Shown here in pieces: positions 63,570 to 64,000 of a DNA stretch of 64,000 nt. The DNA is from CALFCE01 sp964411665 (GTDB taxonomy: Bacteria > Pseudomonadota > Gammaproteobacteria > Granulosicoccales > Granulosicoccaceae). Location of the stretch: assembly GCA_964411665.1 (NCBI GenBank), contig CAYPMR010000001.1, positions 1 to 64,000 on the forward strand, written 5' to 3'. A model generated the notes under the pieces. That model was not told where the DNA came from, made no database searches, and saw only the letters and a program-made list of their open reading frames with translations. The stretch's first letter is position 1. Every line of letters starts with the position of its first letter. A program made the translations under genes and the position numbers.

Positions 63570-63703
63570 ATTTCAGACAATAGTTTGTATCAACAGACGT
63601 TCACGATAGGCGTACCGGGCGTCAGCTGCAAGTGTTATGCGGAATGTGACACAGAGCGTAAACCACTGGCTCAAACACATTGATCACAACTAAATATTCG
63701 CAT

Positions 63704-63733
63704 TATTTCTATATTTTGCTAAATATAGAAATA
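63704..63733. promoter_or_regulatory. Perfect 13-bp inverted repeat, likely ArsR-family operator
   Basis: TATTTCTATATTT and AAATATAGAAATA flank a TGCT spacer. It ends 5 bp before the first possible ATG of the regulator gene. ArsR proteins bind such AT-rich dyads and commonly repress their own gene. Confidence 0.65.
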
Positions 63734-63738
63734 TACAA

Positions 63739-64000
63739 ATGAAATTGTTCTCTGGGCAGACAATTGTCGTGATGAAAAAACCGGAAATTCGCCGAGCCAG
63801 CGTGCCAGCAGTATCAAATGTCGCTGCAGCTGCAGCCTTTGCAGCACTTGGATCGGAACAACGACTTGAGCTGTTGCGCTCACTGACGCGCGCCGGTTCG
63901 AAGGGATTAGCCACCGGCGAGCTCGGTGCTCGAGCCGGCGTGTCAGGGGCAACGCTGACACATCATTTGAAGGTGTTGACCGATGCAGGGCTGATCACCC
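63739..64000 (+). CDS. ArsR/SmtB-family regulator, 3' end cut by window edge
   Basis: The frame is open from ATG 63739 or ATG 63772 to the edge. The HTH core reads ALGSEQRLELLRSL, then LATGELGARAGVSGATLTHHLKVL, the standard ArsR order with a recognition helix. An Ala-rich stretch precedes it. Metal-binding residues in the recognition helix (ELCVCDL) are absent, so an arsenic or metal role is unlikely from this part. The gene is probably autoregulated by the dyad at 63704-63733. The later ATG gives a longer leader and may be the true start. Confidence 0.8.
   Translation, partial: MKLFSGQTIVVMKKPEIRRASVPAVSNVAAAAAFAALGSEQRLELLRSLTRAGSKGLATGELGARAGVSGATLTHHLKVLTDAGLIT

Noticed and set aside
1..64000. 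CRISPR arrays, insertion sequences, prophage genes, tRNA or rRNA genes
   Set aside because: None found. No regularly spaced direct repeats with unique spacers, no transposase or integrase motif, and no tRNA T-loop pattern in a plausible cloverleaf were seen.

Overview
The window looks like the chromosome of a free-living, probably marine, heterotrophic gammaproteobacterium. I base this on an E. coli-type ArgG, a gammaproteobacterial-type CsrA, an orphan PilY1, base composition near 50% GC by eye, and many catabolic and ABC-uptake operons, including a DMSP-demethylase-like gene. I see no rRNA, tRNA, CRISPR array, transposase or phage gene. Both edges cut genes: a secreted Cys-rich protein with an Ala-Pro tail on the left, and an ArsR-type regulator on the right.

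Layout. 1-10.4 kb: the truncated secreted protein; a ThDP decarboxylase of the 2-ketoarginine decarboxylase type with a DapA-family aldolase; nicotinamidase; a CHK-type kinase; then an Ldh2-type dehydrogenase, a 2OG-Fe(II) oxygenase, a quinone oxidoreductase and a divergent serine hydroxymethyltransferase paralogue. 10.4-16.8 kb (minus strand): a polyamine-type ABC importer joined to an acetylpolyamine amidohydrolase-like enzyme, a LysE-family exporter and a small unknown protein. 16.9-19.1 kb: a PLP dehydratase and a metallophosphoesterase. 19.0-27.4 kb (minus): a tightly packed seven-gene operon starting with argG and continuing with a ThDP enzyme, a CitE-like lyase, a DoxX/NDH-2 fusion, a two-part AtuA-type protein and an ACT-domain protein. 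27.6-31.5 kb: an esterase, csrA, a DUF368 lipid-carrier transporter and an anchored helical-repeat protein, followed by a strongly folded intergenic element.

31.7-45.3 kb is the most interesting region. A minus-strand operon encodes a complete Rieske ring-hydroxylating oxygenase (alpha, beta, ferredoxin, reductase), a PanB-like enzyme, a GcvT-like folate enzyme and a TauE/SafE transporter. It diverges from a LysR gene, which is followed by a 49-residue membrane ORF and a five-gene taurine/nitrate-type ABC importer whose two different ATPases are degenerate at one and the same composite ATP site. I infer that the importer, oxygenase and one-carbon enzymes form one uptake and catabolism system for an unidentified methylated or sulfonated compound.

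45.3-64 kb: OsmC, orphan pilY1, a PIG-L deacetylase, a TPR protein, an M20 amidohydrolase, an aromatic amino acid decarboxylase, a DmdA-like demethylase, guanine deaminase, an 820-bp stretch with several hairpins, hpaE-hpaD of homoprotocatechuate breakdown, a methyltransferase, a second metallophosphoesterase, an S9 peptidase, and the ArsR gene behind a perfect 13-bp dyad. Short tandem duplications (8-27 bp) recur in gaps between genes throughout the window.
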